Source of the DNA: Epiperipatus broadwayi
Lineage: Eukaryota > Onychophora > Udeonychophora > Euonychophora > Peripatidae
Direction: 5' to 3'
NCBI GenBank assembly: GCA_028023455.1
Contig: JAQFVV010000142.1
Coordinates: 2,477,740-2,541,739 of the forward strand
DNA: 64,000 nucleotides
The translations under genes and the position numbers were made by a program. The notes beneath the pieces are model-generated. The model was given only the letters and a program-made list of their open reading frames with translations. It was not told the DNA's origin and did not search any database. Shown in pieces: positions 24,931-35,497 of the stretch. Positions within the stretch are counted from its first letter, which is position 1. Every line of letters begins with the position of its first letter.

Positions 24931-26175
24931 GCTCTTTAATTAGCCTACAGCAGAGCATAGGTTTCCCTAACTACTCATCATAGAGAAAAAAATTATATAT
25001 CAGCCTTTTCAATTGCCTATTGGTTCAATATATATATTATAATTTATGGCATAAAATACTATATAGGAATCATAAATTTTTCACTTCACTATAATATATA
25101 AAATCTTTGGTGCTTTTGCACAAAATTATTCAGCACAGTAAAGTGAATGATTTTGGCATTAATGTTATGAGACTTTATACATTATTTATCTAGTAAATAA
25201 GAAAAATCATAATTTTTAATTTATATATCAATATCTCATACTCAAACTTATAATATTTACATGTTAATGTGAGATTTCCTCTTTCTGAAGATTATTAAAA
25301 CTTTGAAAATATCAAGTAAAAATAAATTCAATTGAGCATTATTTATGATTGCAACATATTCCATTCTTATAGTTGTTATCGTTTACATTTGTTTTTGTAT
25401 AAGATCTTTAGATGCAAATAAAAACATATTTACTTCTTTGTATTTATATATTGCACTATTCCCCTCACCTAATATATAGTATTGAATGTCTTTAGAAAAA
25501 CTTTAACTTTATTTAAATTTCCCAATGACATTCAAGTGTTAGTAATAGTACACAGGTTAGCATATGTAAAACCCATATTTATTTCTTTTTTTGTGAAATG
25601 ATTTTGGATGTTTGCCATTGCATGATTTATTATATGTTGAATAAGAAAGATCATAAAGCTCTTGGTTTACTATATTTGTATCATAATTATTTATGTAATT
25701 AAATGTATTAAATTACAAAATTGGTTATCTTATGTGCATATTTAGTCCAAATGGCAACATTTATTTTAAATGAATTTTCTATTTGATTAGAATATATTTG
25801 TTAATTGTGGCTTTCATCGATTACTTTCAAACAAAGTAAATAACATTTTTTGCATCCATATGCACACACACATGCACATGTATATATATATCAGAAATAT
25901 TTTTATTAATAAATATCCATATTTTTTTTCATAAATAGATTACTAATTCCAATATATAAATAACACTCCACATATTTATTTTTTTGTACTTCTTGCTTTA
26001 TTTTATAAATCAGACTTTTTTTCCATATCCACATATACTATATATTATTATATAACTTGGTCTCTTTTTATGTGGATTTTTTAAATGCAATTTTGAAGTT
26101 ATACAGATTCATGTTTCTTAATATCTTTTTATGCAGTTATCTTTTATATGATAACGAAGTCCATATTTCACTTAA
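24931..26175. other. AT-rich non-coding DNA, possible intron
   Basis: No gene or repeat recognised. If 26176-26613 is a terminal exon, this stretch would be the preceding intron; pyrimidine-rich tracts occur near 25920-26010. Confidence 0.35.
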
Positions 26176-26613
26176 AATCAGGATTTCCCTATTTTATATA
26201 TACAAGCATTACATTTTACATACTTTAAATGCCTGATAGAAAAAGGTTTGGCAATAAATTTAGATACCATAGAAAATTTAGAAAAAGATAATGAAACAAA
26301 AGTGGAACCTATTTGTTTCACAGCAAAAATGATTCGAGAAAGTCATCAACTTTCTAATCAATTAGAAAATCATTTTCTTGTTAATAACATGAATTATGAA
26401 CTAACTCTTAAATTCCAACAAGAGCTAAATAGTTGTATGTCTGGATATCACAAGTTTTATAAACAATTAGCAAAGTCATTGTCTCAAAGTTTAATTACTG
26501 ATTACATTGTCACCAGAGAACCATTAATAAAGCATGAGATTGAAGTTGGCAATAATTCTGCTGTTTGTGTTTTATCTTGTGATAAATCTGATTTCTTACC
26601 AGTTCACAAATGA
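26176..26613 (+). CDS. Probable terminal coding exon of an unidentified host gene
   Basis: The frame is open from after a TAA at 26173 to a TGA at 26611-26613. From about 26245 onwards it has protein-like composition (mixed hydrophobic, charged and cysteine residues, varied codons), unlike the low-complexity frames around it. There is no convincing initiator; the reading probably begins at a splice acceptor, such as the AG at 26238-26239 or upstream ones near 26181 and 26206. The encoded ~120 residues include LEKDNETKVEP, a helical stretch with HQLSNQLENHF and LKFQQELN, then REPLIKHEIEVG. Polyadenylation-type AATAAA sequences follow near 26696. I do not recognise the family. It does not resemble any retroelement protein in the window. 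It could also be a decayed gene fragment. Confidence 0.4.
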   Translation, partial: NQDFPILYIQALHFTYFKCLIEKGLAINLDTIENLEKDNETKVEPICFTAKMIRESHQLSNQLENHFLVNNMNYELTLKFQQELNSCMSGYHKFYKQLAKSLSQSLITDYIVTREPLIKHEIEVGNNSAVCVLSCDKSDFLPVHK

Positions 26614-27215
26614 ACCCACATATTGTCAAATAGCAATAATGATTAAAATATGTATGAAAACTATAAAATAAATTACATATAAAAACATATTGTTTTGAAT
26701 AAAATTAAAAAGTTAATAAAAGAAAAGTAGAAAAACTTTATCTTGTATCAAATTTTTTTTATTATTTGAAATTTTTTATTAGTCATACTTTATTTCCTTA
26801 TTTTTTTAGGTGAATTTTAAACTAATTTTACCTTGTTGCTGTGGTTTTATGCGATTTTTGAAAATTACAGTATCCCAAATTTTTCAAGGTAAGTTAAGTC
26901 TATTTTTGTGCGATTTTTTTTATGCGGGTTTTCTGCAGAATGTGTCTACTGCATAAAAAGAGACCCATGTGTATATCTCCTGTCACATTTCAAGCATATG
27001 ATGTTGCCATTTTCAAGTTCTATTTCTACAAAAAGATACTAACAATATTAATAATATAAATAGATATTAATAATTTAAAATTCACTTAAATAAATTTATA
27101 TTTTCTAAAACCAAAATAATTCTTTTTTTTTTAACATAATTCAATTTTTATTTACATAACTGTTAGATATTCTTAAAACTTCTGTATCACTATCCACATT
27201 TAATAATAAATATAG
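26614..27215. other. AT-rich DNA, possible 3' UTR then non-coding
   Basis: Contains AATAAA-type signals at about 26696 and 26716 downstream of the putative terminal exon. Beyond 26760 nothing specific was recognised. Confidence 0.35.
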
Positions 27216-28080
27216 TGTAATGGGAGAAGGCTTTAAGACTCGCATATACTGACTACTAGGGCACCACTAGTCCGAAAATCGGAACTAGACATTTATTTTA
27301 AGGGTGGACAGGATATGCGAACCTGAATGCACCGGATTAAATTCAGGGAGAAACAAGATATCTTAAATATTGTTTAGACATTCGAGAATAAAAGCACAAA
27401 GACAAACGTCAGCCAAATAAATTTAAACAAATTTATTAATTTTATTAAAAGTTGGACCATAGAGTAAAGACATCTAGTCATGAATATAAAAGTGACTTAT
27501 GTTAACATATGCATATTTACCAGAGAGTGCACAAGAGTACGACATGAAGACATTAAACATTTTGCCAGCAAAATTCTCTCATCTAAAATATAAGAAATGG
27601 TTAGGATAATATCTTCTTGCTGGCCAGTTGTAAAACTATAAAAACAAACAACAACTCTAGCTTCCTGAATCAGAGATAATAAAACAGTTACTGTCCCACC
27701 GGAAATCAATGAAACCAGCATGGACGTTCAAGCAGTAGTATTCTAACTACTGTCGTTAAAACACTGCAGGACTGCTGCACATAATACAACATTCAAAGTA
27801 AATGTGGTTGATCTCACATACAAGACAACAAAAGATATTTGATTATGATCTTATGTAATCCAGAAAGAAATGACTACTTTCAGACAGCCCAAAGAAATAA
27901 CTTGACAAATAGCCAGCAAAAAGATTTTGTTGTTTGCACAAAAAGCACAAACGAAACATGCTTAAAGATTCTTTATTTTACAACTAAGGGCAGGTGAATA
28001 AATAAAGATTACGAAAACTGCCAATGCGTTTTGTAATAGTTAATGAAATAATCAGGTATATATTAAACATATAAAATACA
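27216..28080 (-). mobile_element. Possible LTR of an LTR retrotransposon
   Basis: The segment begins TGTAATGGG and ends AAAATACA, i.e. TGTA...TACA inverted termini typical of LTRs, is about 865 bp long and is richer in G+C than its flanks. On the minus strand it is immediately preceded by a polypurine-like tract, CAGGGGGTGCATTAGGAGAT (28100-28081), as expected for a 3' LTR in that orientation. No matching second LTR, primer-binding site or recognisable gag/pol was found. Flanking bases do not form a target-site duplication, which fits attached internal sequence rather than a solo LTR. Confidence 0.35.
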
Positions 28081-29627
28081 ATCTCCTAATGCACCCCCTG
28101 ATAAACGAAAATTGCAAACAAACTTGGAATCTTAAAACTAAGATCCCACGACATACTTCAAATACTAGAAAAGATAAATACAGATAATAAATAATTAATA
28201 CAACCTTATAACATACATATCATTAGATTGAGTGGAGATTTAATTAACCACAATTTATTTACCCTGGCTAGAATAGGAAAAAGTTCAGCTTACGGTAAGG
28301 CAGAGTTCTAGTGATTTCATGACGAGTGCGCACTTTTGATAATAGTTCATCTTTCAGGCAATTTCTCTTAATGACAAAGGCAAGTGTCGAGGCAAATTGG
28401 AATCCGGCTATGTCAGAATTTTATGGCATCATGAAAGAACAGTTTAAAGCCCAAGGCTCGTCCTTATTTGAGTTAGCACTGTATCTTAAGGTTTCCAATA
28501 CGAATAGCAGCATTTGTTGACATCATGAAAGCAAATTTCAAAAATCTCTTAAATGTTCAAACTGCGATTAATAAGAAGTTGAACTAAGCATTTTTAAAAA
28601 CAGCTTCTTGCTCCTTTCCTAACAAGCAACCTTGTCTTAATCTCTAGAAGAATAGCAACTACCTCCTTTCTGGTGGGCTATAGTTACTTCGCTACATTTC
28701 CCATGAAAAACCTTCCTTATTGACAAATTCTATACCTCAGTCAGGGCAAATATTAATTTCCTGCTCAATCCCATTTAAGAATTCCAACCAGGGGTTATTG
28801 TATCCAAAATAACAAAACACAAAACTAAATCTCCACTTTTAGACTTTTAGAATTAACTTTAAAAATGATTAAAAATAAAAGCAACAGGAATATATAATTA
28901 GCAAGCTTGCCTGTTTTTAATCAAATTGATTAAAACAGGCGGTGAAAGTAAAGTATTTGTAAATCAATTTTATAAACAAAGTAGTGAAAGTAAACTATTT
29001 TAAATATAAATCAATTCTATAAACAAAAATTAAAATGCTCTATTTAAATATAACCAGTATATTTTTTAATACAAGTACTTTTTTTTTATTAAATAATAAT
29101 AAGACATTTTAACATTAGTAATAAAACCATTGAATCGGAAATCAATCCAGTTCAATAGATCTATTAATTTTTAATTAAATTTAAATTTTATCTCTGAGTT
29201 GAAAGTGATGTGATAGTCTCTGACTGAGCCAATAATTAATTATAACCATTAACATTTATCTAGAGGCAATTGTTAAATATTTAAGAAATGTGGTCCTTTT
29301 AGATTATATTATATTATGTGTGCTTATTGATTATAAAAAGCATGGTGATTGTTGTATATTTCACTTTGACACCTTCAAAGAAAACAAATAAATCTGCTTA
29401 ATGTAATTAAAATTCAAAACTATTCTAATTTATACTTTTGATATTTGAGAGCTCAGAGCACTTACTGAAGAAGATTCCTCTGAAACTGTGCAAAATGACT
29501 TGTGTTATCATAATACAATGAGGTTATATTATGCAACATCTAAATATCTTATTTTACTGATGGCCAATAAAAAATGCTTAAATAAACTGATCCATAGCAA
29601 TATGTATATATAATAGTAATATAGAAA
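28081..29627. other. Unclassified sequence, possibly decayed LTR-element interior in the first 700 bp
   Basis: 28081-28800 is GC-richer than the surroundings and could be the decayed interior adjoining the possible LTR, but no gag/pol motif was recognised on either strand. 28800-29627 is plain AT-rich DNA. Confidence 0.3.
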
Positions 29628-29722
29628 ATCAGATGTCACATGACTTATATATAGATTGTATTTATAAATATATAAAATTAAGTACGTGCTAATAAGCTCT
29701 AAACAGGCTTCTTTTTTTATGT
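29628..29722 (+). repeat. Dispersed ~95-bp repeat, copy 2
   Basis: Matches the minus strand of 2556-2645 (see that entry). Flanks differ between the two copies, so it is an interspersed unit rather than part of a larger duplication. Confidence 0.55.
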
Positions 29723-30047
29723 ATTATAATTTAATATAAAAATATCAACATGCTGTAATCATAATTATGATACCATCTTCCCCTCAAGTAAATTATTATA
29801 TAAAATTTTCTAGATTAATACATTATTACTAATAATCATTAAGGTATTTATTTGATGAGGATGGTTCCATAGTTGTGAGTACAGAAAATTTGGCATCTTT
29901 AGATTAAATTGTAATAATCTGATAATGATAAATAGTATTCATGGATAAAGAAGAGTGCTTGTTTAGTGTAAAATTCATCTTGGGGAATATTTTGTTTTTT
30001 CAGATATCATTGTTAGTATATATGTGGTAAAATGGATCTTAAAAGGA

Positions 30048-30124
30048 GGTTGCCTTGACAATAGTTTAAAATTGTTGATTGTTATTGATATTGGGATTGT
30101 CTAAGTGTTGACTGGTTTTTAGTG
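30048..30124. repeat. Dispersed ~80-bp repeat, copy 2 of 3
   Basis: Begins GGTTGCCTTGACAATAG and contains the shared core TTGATTGTTATTGATATTGG. See 23261-23340. Confidence 0.6.
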
Positions 30125-31104
30125 AATGTATGTATTCTTAAATACTCTCTCACAGAGAATGGCCTTTTTATTACCTCTTTATAAGAAATAGAGAAAAGTA
30201 TATTCTACTCATCAAGCATGTTTAACATCTTATTAGGGGAGATTTTAACAATTTCCCTCTTTTTTTAATTTCTAAAAATGGCTAGATATACATTGTCTGA
30301 TCAATAATTGGATCACAAACTGGTTTCGTACAGACTGAATATCAGAAAAAAAAATTTTAAGTTTATTTAAAACTTCAGCTATTTAGAAAAGAAGGTCTTG
30401 AGTTTCATTATATAGTTATATATCCTGGTTTAAACCTTTCAAAATGATAGAAATCTATTTCATCGTTTTTGTTTAATGTAATTATTCCATTAATCCATAC
30501 ATACATTTTTATTAGTAATATTATATTTATATGGTCGTAATAATTCAACAATTTTCATCACCTTTTTATTAAATTATTATTTTCCAAAAACTAATCTTTA
30601 ATTTTTTAAATGCTATAAAATTTATAGTATTATTTTTTGTTTTATTAAAAATAACATATTTTGATTATTGAAATTTTCTACTTTAATTTTTTCATGTCAA
30701 AATATTTAGTATAATTCATAATAAATTAGGAAAAAAATTTTTTTAGTATTGCCATTATTATCAATTTCTTAAAAACTATATTTGCTATTTAAAAAAAGAA
30801 TTCCAAATAATTTATAATAAAACATATCTATATAAACGCATTTAGCCTTGAACTTTATTACACTTATTATTTAAGTAATACTTTGGGTGCAATTTGAAAA
30901 TTATAATTGCAGTTTATAACGTTATAATTGACTATTTTTAGACTGCATTCAGAACAAGTTATATTTGTCTGTTTAAGGAGGTTTATTTAAATGTCTTTGT
31001 ATCAATGATTTCAATTCTCTGTGAACAAGTTGCAATCTTTAGTGTCTATATAAATATATCAGACCATAAATAAAGATGATCTTCCACCTTTATTGTTGAA
31101 AGAA

Positions 31105-31182
31105 GGTTGCCTTGACAACAGGTTGAGATTTTTGATTGTTATTGATATTGGAATTCTCTAAATGTTGACTGATTTTAATGAT
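31105..31182. repeat. Dispersed ~80-bp repeat, copy 3 of 3
   Basis: Begins GGTTGCCTTGACAACAGG and contains the same core. It lies about 300 bp upstream of an RTE fragment; no functional link is evident. Confidence 0.6.
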
Positions 31183-31469
31183 ATATATATTAAAAAGGTA
31201 AATGATCTTCAAGATGCAAGTCTGGATAAACCAACACCCTTAACTTGGCCTAGATTATAATTTCTCATACTTTTACCATTTTTGCTTAGTAATTATTAAA
31301 ATCAAATTATTACAATTTGCTCAATTTTAAATTTGTTCCTTTCATTCATTCAACAATATTATTTTTAGATAAATATATTAATGATTATTACTAGTTATTT
31401 TTAAGCTAAAGATTATCATATTACTTTTACTTCAGATATATACCTTAAACTTAGTTGAAAGACTAATAT

Positions 31470-32150
31470 ATCTATTAAATATTAAGTAGATTCAAAGGTA
31501 AATGTTAAAAAGACTAAAGTAATGTTCAAAGGATTTTCTCAAAAGAAGAAAATAAAAATTGATAATGGTGAGTTTGAAAAAGTTAACAATTACAAATACC
31601 TTAGTCAGATTATTACTACAGTTGAAAACAATGAATAAATTAGTCATAGAATTAAACTTGGTTGGAATGTTTTTGGTAGAAATAACTTAATATTAAAAAA
31701 TATATATGCTTGTGATTTTGAAAAGGAAGGTTTTTAATAAATGTTTTTTTACCAGTTCTTACTCATGTATCTTAAACTTGGACACTAAACAGAAGAGCAA
31801 TACAGAAATTTCAGACCACACAAAGAAATATGAAAAGATGCATTATAGAAATAACAAGAAAAAAATCAAAAATTAATTATATGAGTAAGAGAGCAAACAT
31901 CTATTACTGACATCAATGATAGAATTAAAAGACTGAAGTGAAGTTGTGATGGACATATTGCTAAAAGAGATAATAATAGATGGATAGTTAAAATCTAAAA
32001 CTGGATTCCTACAAATTTAAAACTTAGAAACAGACCACATTTGAGATGGATGAGAAAAGTAAGGAAGTGTGCTGGTTATAGAGAAGAGAAGCTAGAGATT
32101 AGAGAAGATGGATAAACTTTCATGATTGAAAATAATGTTGATGATGATTA
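31470..32150 (+). pseudogene. RTE-type LINE fragment, RT C-terminal region
   Basis: Frames with several stops encode the region downstream of the RT catalytic box, closely related to 57480-58140: KVNVKKTKVMF, NYKYLSQII, RIKLG..VFGRNNLIL, VREQTSITDI..RIKRLK, WIP and RPHLRWM. These are typical of the post-RT segment of RTE-clade elements. The fragment starts abruptly at about 31470 and lacks endonuclease and RT core. Dead. Confidence 0.7.
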
Positions 32151-32445
32151 AATATAACCACATGATATTATTATTTTAACTTCATCCCTTTTTTCTACTA
32201 TAATATTTTAGATATTATTAAACTTTTATTGTATTATACAGATATTGAAGTTTAAGTATGTCTAAGATCCTAAATGGAAAAAAAAGAATATAATTAAATT
32301 AATGATCCCATATGGTTGTCTTTAATAAGAATAGATACATTAATATTTAGTTAATAGATATATTAATATTAATATCTAGATTAAAAATGATATAATTTTT
32401 TGCCTAATAAATGATTATTAATGATCATTAATGCATTTTATTGAT

Positions 32446-32568
32446 AAAAAAAGTCAAATACATGTCAATCGTTGATGGCCTACTGGTTAGCATAGCTGCC
32501 TTCCAAGCTACTGGCCCGTGTTCGCTTCCCGGTCAATGCATTTGACATATGAAACAAAAAAAGTCAAA
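32446..32568 (+). pseudogene. tRNA-Gly(UCC) retropseudogene with 13-bp target-site duplication
   Basis: 32469-32540 resembles tRNA-Gly with anticodon TCC (32502-32504). It has an A-box-like TGGCCTACTGGTTAGCA, the anticodon arm TGCCTTCCAAGC, a T arm CCCGTGTTCGCTTCCCGG and a mostly paired acceptor stem. Changes in the 3' anticodon stem and T loop (TTCGCTT for TTCGATT) make a working tRNA unlikely. The unit is bracketed by identical 13-mers AAAAAAAGTCAAA (32446-32458 and 32556-32568), which shows insertion by retroposition. Confidence 0.75.
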
Positions 32569-33849
32569 CGTAAAGAAATTGGGTATTTGTAGATTGTTAT
32601 AATATATATTGTAACCTTTTGAAGTAGTTTAGTTAAAAATTATCAAAATTTTAAATTTAATATAGTTAAATAGTATATATATATTTGAAAATAAATATTA
32701 TTAAATATTAGCATATTTTATGATTACATATTTACTACGAAATAGTATAAATTGTATACATCAAGAGTACAATGATCAGTAATATGATTTTATAATTACG
32801 GTTTAAAATCAATTACATTTGTTAAAGTCAATGGTGTTATTTTAAATTATGTGTGTGAAAAGTCTTGATATCGTTATTACTGAATTTATTTTGTCTTTTT
32901 GGAAAATCAGAATTGTTACATTTAAAAGAAGTTGATAAAATATAAATTAATGTGATAAAATCATTTAAATATATAAAATACTATTTTAAAATAAATATAT
33001 CTAGTATTAAATTTAATATTATGAATGTATACATGATAATATGAAGTGTTCAATTAAGAAATTTTAGTAATATTGTAAATTAAATCAAATATGATATGTG
33101 ATTTTCAATGTAAATAAATAAATAAGTTTATTAAATCTTTAATTTTGAAGTTTATTTTAAAATAAACGACCAATCAGGATTAAGCGATTGTTAATGTTTA
33201 CATCACTGCTTAATAGTAATTAAAAAAAGGCAGACGATTTTTTTTTTAAAAAAAAAAAAAAGGAGATAAAATAACTAGAACTGGCAGTAATTATTAATTA
33301 TCGTTAAGTTTTTAAATCTATTTAAGTTTGATTTTAAAATTTCAAAAACGTGATAAATATCGCTGAATACTATAAGTAAAGTACAATAATTTCTTTTAAT
33401 AATAATAATGGAATAAATCAACAAATACTTCATCAAGTGAAAGACTTTGATCTCTGCTATTCGTTCACTTGAGATAAATACATTGCATTAAACAAAAGTT
33501 CTACCATGATTCCAAGAAAAATGCTTTTTTTAGATCCAATATTGGAATATAGATGGGCTAAAAACTTTGGAAAGATATTCATAACTATTGATATTTGTTT
33601 TACTTATTTTAAAAAGTACTTAAAATTAATCAATTATTTGCTTAATAATAGACCTGATTTAAATCTATTTACATTATTAACTTAAATAGAGAAAGTAAAC
33701 ATATGTGTACAGATATAAACATTAAAATATATGTGTGTATATATATATTTAAATAAAAAATATTTAATAAAATATAATATAAATTGCATTCAGTATCAAA
33801 TTTTATAAAATATTTACAATTAAATGAATAAATTTCTATCTATAAGATC
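32569..33849. other. AT-rich non-coding DNA
   Basis: No gene or repeat recognised beyond homopolymer runs (for example T and A runs near 33240-33260). Confidence 0.5.
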
Positions 33850-34115
33850 TTTCCATTGACTTGTTGTAAATCGAAAGATTTCGCGAGTAATAATGTGTAA
33901 TAGGAATTGTGGTCTTAATCAATGAAGTATTGAATAGCTTCGCGCTCTCAGATCTAACCGCTTCAGCTTCACCTATTTATATAAAAAATAGGTTAAAGTA
34001 AAGAAGGGTTCCCATCTTTTCTTCCAAGGCATAAGCTTGTGGTTAAGACCTGTAGAGGTCCCTATCTTCGCATTTTCAAGCGCACATGATTTGAGGTTTA
34101 TTGCCTTAGTAAATA
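33850..34115 (+). repeat. Penelope-type terminal repeat (distant relative of 19317-20312)
   Basis: Shares the order of landmarks with the forward units at 19.7-20.3 kb: an AAGATTTCGCGAG-like start, the hairpin CCTATTTATATAAAAAATAGG, then GAAGGGTTCCCATCTTTTCTT, AAGCTTGTGGTTA and a TATCTTCGCAT end. The bases are diverged but the layout is kept. No coding region of a Penelope element is attached; the neighbour at 34141 is RTE-like. Confidence 0.4.
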
Positions 34116-34140
34116 TTAATTAAATGAATAGAAAATCTTA

Positions 34141-34580
34141 ACAAAGTTGTTTATATATTGTTATCTATGCACTATTGTATGATTGTGAAAATTGGACAAT
34201 TAGCAATAAAATTAGGAACAGATTGTAAGCCTATGAAGTATGGACATGGAGAAGAATGGAAAAAATCAATTGAATGAATAAAATAACAAATGAAGTTTTG
34301 AAAAGAGTAAATTAAAAAAGAAGATTGATTGAGGAAAAGAGAAACTGGATAGGACATGTATTAAAAAGAAAGTATAATTTAATGAAAGATGTTTTGAAGA
34401 AAATGGTGAGTGGAAGCAAAAAGAAAAGATTGAAAAGATTGACATTGTTGGATAATATAAGAGATGGGGAAAGTTACATGGAATTGAAGAGCTGAGTAAT
34501 GGAGAGATTGGAGTAGGAAAATGAATGAATTGATTATGTGACTACTCTCTGGATCTATACATGGTGATGATGTAATTCTA
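34141..34580 (+). pseudogene. LINE RT C-terminal fragment (RTE/endonuclease-RT type, second family)
   Basis: Broken frames encode motifs of the post-RT region common to many invertebrate endonuclease-reverse transcriptase elements: LLYDCENWTI, WTWRRM, NKITNEVLKRV, and a KLDRTCI-like stretch in place of the usual NWIGHIL. It differs from the 31470 and 57480 family in sequence, so it is a separate lineage. No RT core or endonuclease remains. Confidence 0.5.
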
Positions 34581-34734
34581 TTAAAAATAGTTAATTATAA
34601 AACAAAAATGTGAAACTTCATATAATCATTTGTTTATCACTTGAAAAATTATACCTTATGTATCAAAACTAATGCATTGGCCGTGAAATCTACTAAAGTG
34701 GAAAGGGGTGGTGCTGAAATGTTTATCAACAGTG

Positions 34735-34806
34735 TTTGATTCATTGGTCAAGACTAGCCCTTAAACCGCTAATTTTATCATTGGTTTGATTCATTGGTCA
34801 AGACTA
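34735..34806. repeat. Short direct repeat
   Basis: GTTTGATTCATTGGTCAAGA and following bases occur twice, 47 bp apart (about 34735 and 34782), i.e. a two-unit tandem duplication. No function evident. Confidence 0.7.
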
Positions 34807-35204
34807 GAGGTATATCTGTATTGTAACGATATATAAATATGTCATTACATTAATTTAAAATAAAAACTTAAAAGTTCGCATATAAAAATAAGTGTATTAA
34901 AAAGAAAAAAAAACTAAACGCTAAAATTAAAATGTTTGTTAAACGTATATATTCGCACAGATGCTAAACTTTAAAAATTTTTTTTTTTTAATAAGTAAAA
35001 AAAGGTATTTGAATGTATTTTTGTTATAAAAAAAGATTTAAATATAAAAATAGTTTAAAAAAGAAATAACGTAAGTAAAAATAAAAACAGGTATTAATTA
35101 ATTCCTGTAATCTATAAATGGAAATGATTGTTTATTAATTATCCAAAAGCTGTCTAATTAAAAAGTCAGAGAGTAAATTAGATAAGAAAATAAAGAGATT
35201 TTAG

Positions 35205-35330
35205 CTTGACCAATGGAAGCACCAAGCCTCAGCCCGGACCCGAACGAAAATTTGGATTAGTGACGTCTTTGTTCATTCAATCTGAAGATTTACTATAAAA
35301 AGGGAAATACAGTTTTTTCGGACAGTTCCA
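35205..35330 (+). promoter_or_regulatory. Promoter-like cluster: CCAAT box, CRE-like site, TATA box, initiator
   Basis: GACCAATGG at about 35209-35217 matches a CCAAT box. TGACGTC at about 35261 is a CRE/ATF half-palindrome. TATAAAAAGG at 35294-35303 is a strong TATA box. A possible initiator, GGACAGTTCC, with its central A at 35324, sits 30 bp downstream of the TATA start, the expected spacing. The block is richer in G+C and CpG than its flanks. Order and spacing fit a Pol II core promoter on the plus strand. An LTR or other transposon promoter is possible. Confidence 0.45.
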
Positions 35331-35497
35331 GCATTGTGTTTTTGAGAGATGCGGTAGGACGCACATACCACACTCTCTATTTAAAAAGAAAAATGAAAAG
35401 ACTGTGATACCTTGAACCAGCTATTGCCATCTCCAGAACATTATCTTCCAATGGAGATGTCGTGGGAATTAAAAACAGGAACCTGGACTCTTCTACT
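35324..35497 (+). CDS. Putative first exon of an unidentified gene (short coding start, splice donor)
   Basis: Begins at the proposed initiator and ends at a good splice donor, GTAAGC, at 35498. Two short upstream open frames start at ATGs near 35349 and 35394 and close quickly. The third ATG, at 35451, opens a frame that stays open to the donor, giving MEMSWELKTGTWTLL plus two bases of the next codon. No further exon could be identified within the window, and nothing in this short peptide identifies the product. The combination of promoter elements, open frame and donor is suggestive but unproven. Confidence 0.3.

Larger units (their letters stand above)
29723..31440. other. AT-rich non-coding DNA apart from two short dispersed repeats
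   Basis: No gene recognised. The ~80-bp dispersed repeat occurs at 30048-30124 and 31105-31182. Confidence 0.45.

Noticed and set aside
24560-24958. 132-aa minus-strand open frame rich in Tyr, Leu, Ser and Ile
   Set aside because: It is a translation of the GATA/GACA tetranucleotide satellite; repeats whose unit shifts by one codon base keep the frame open without meaning.
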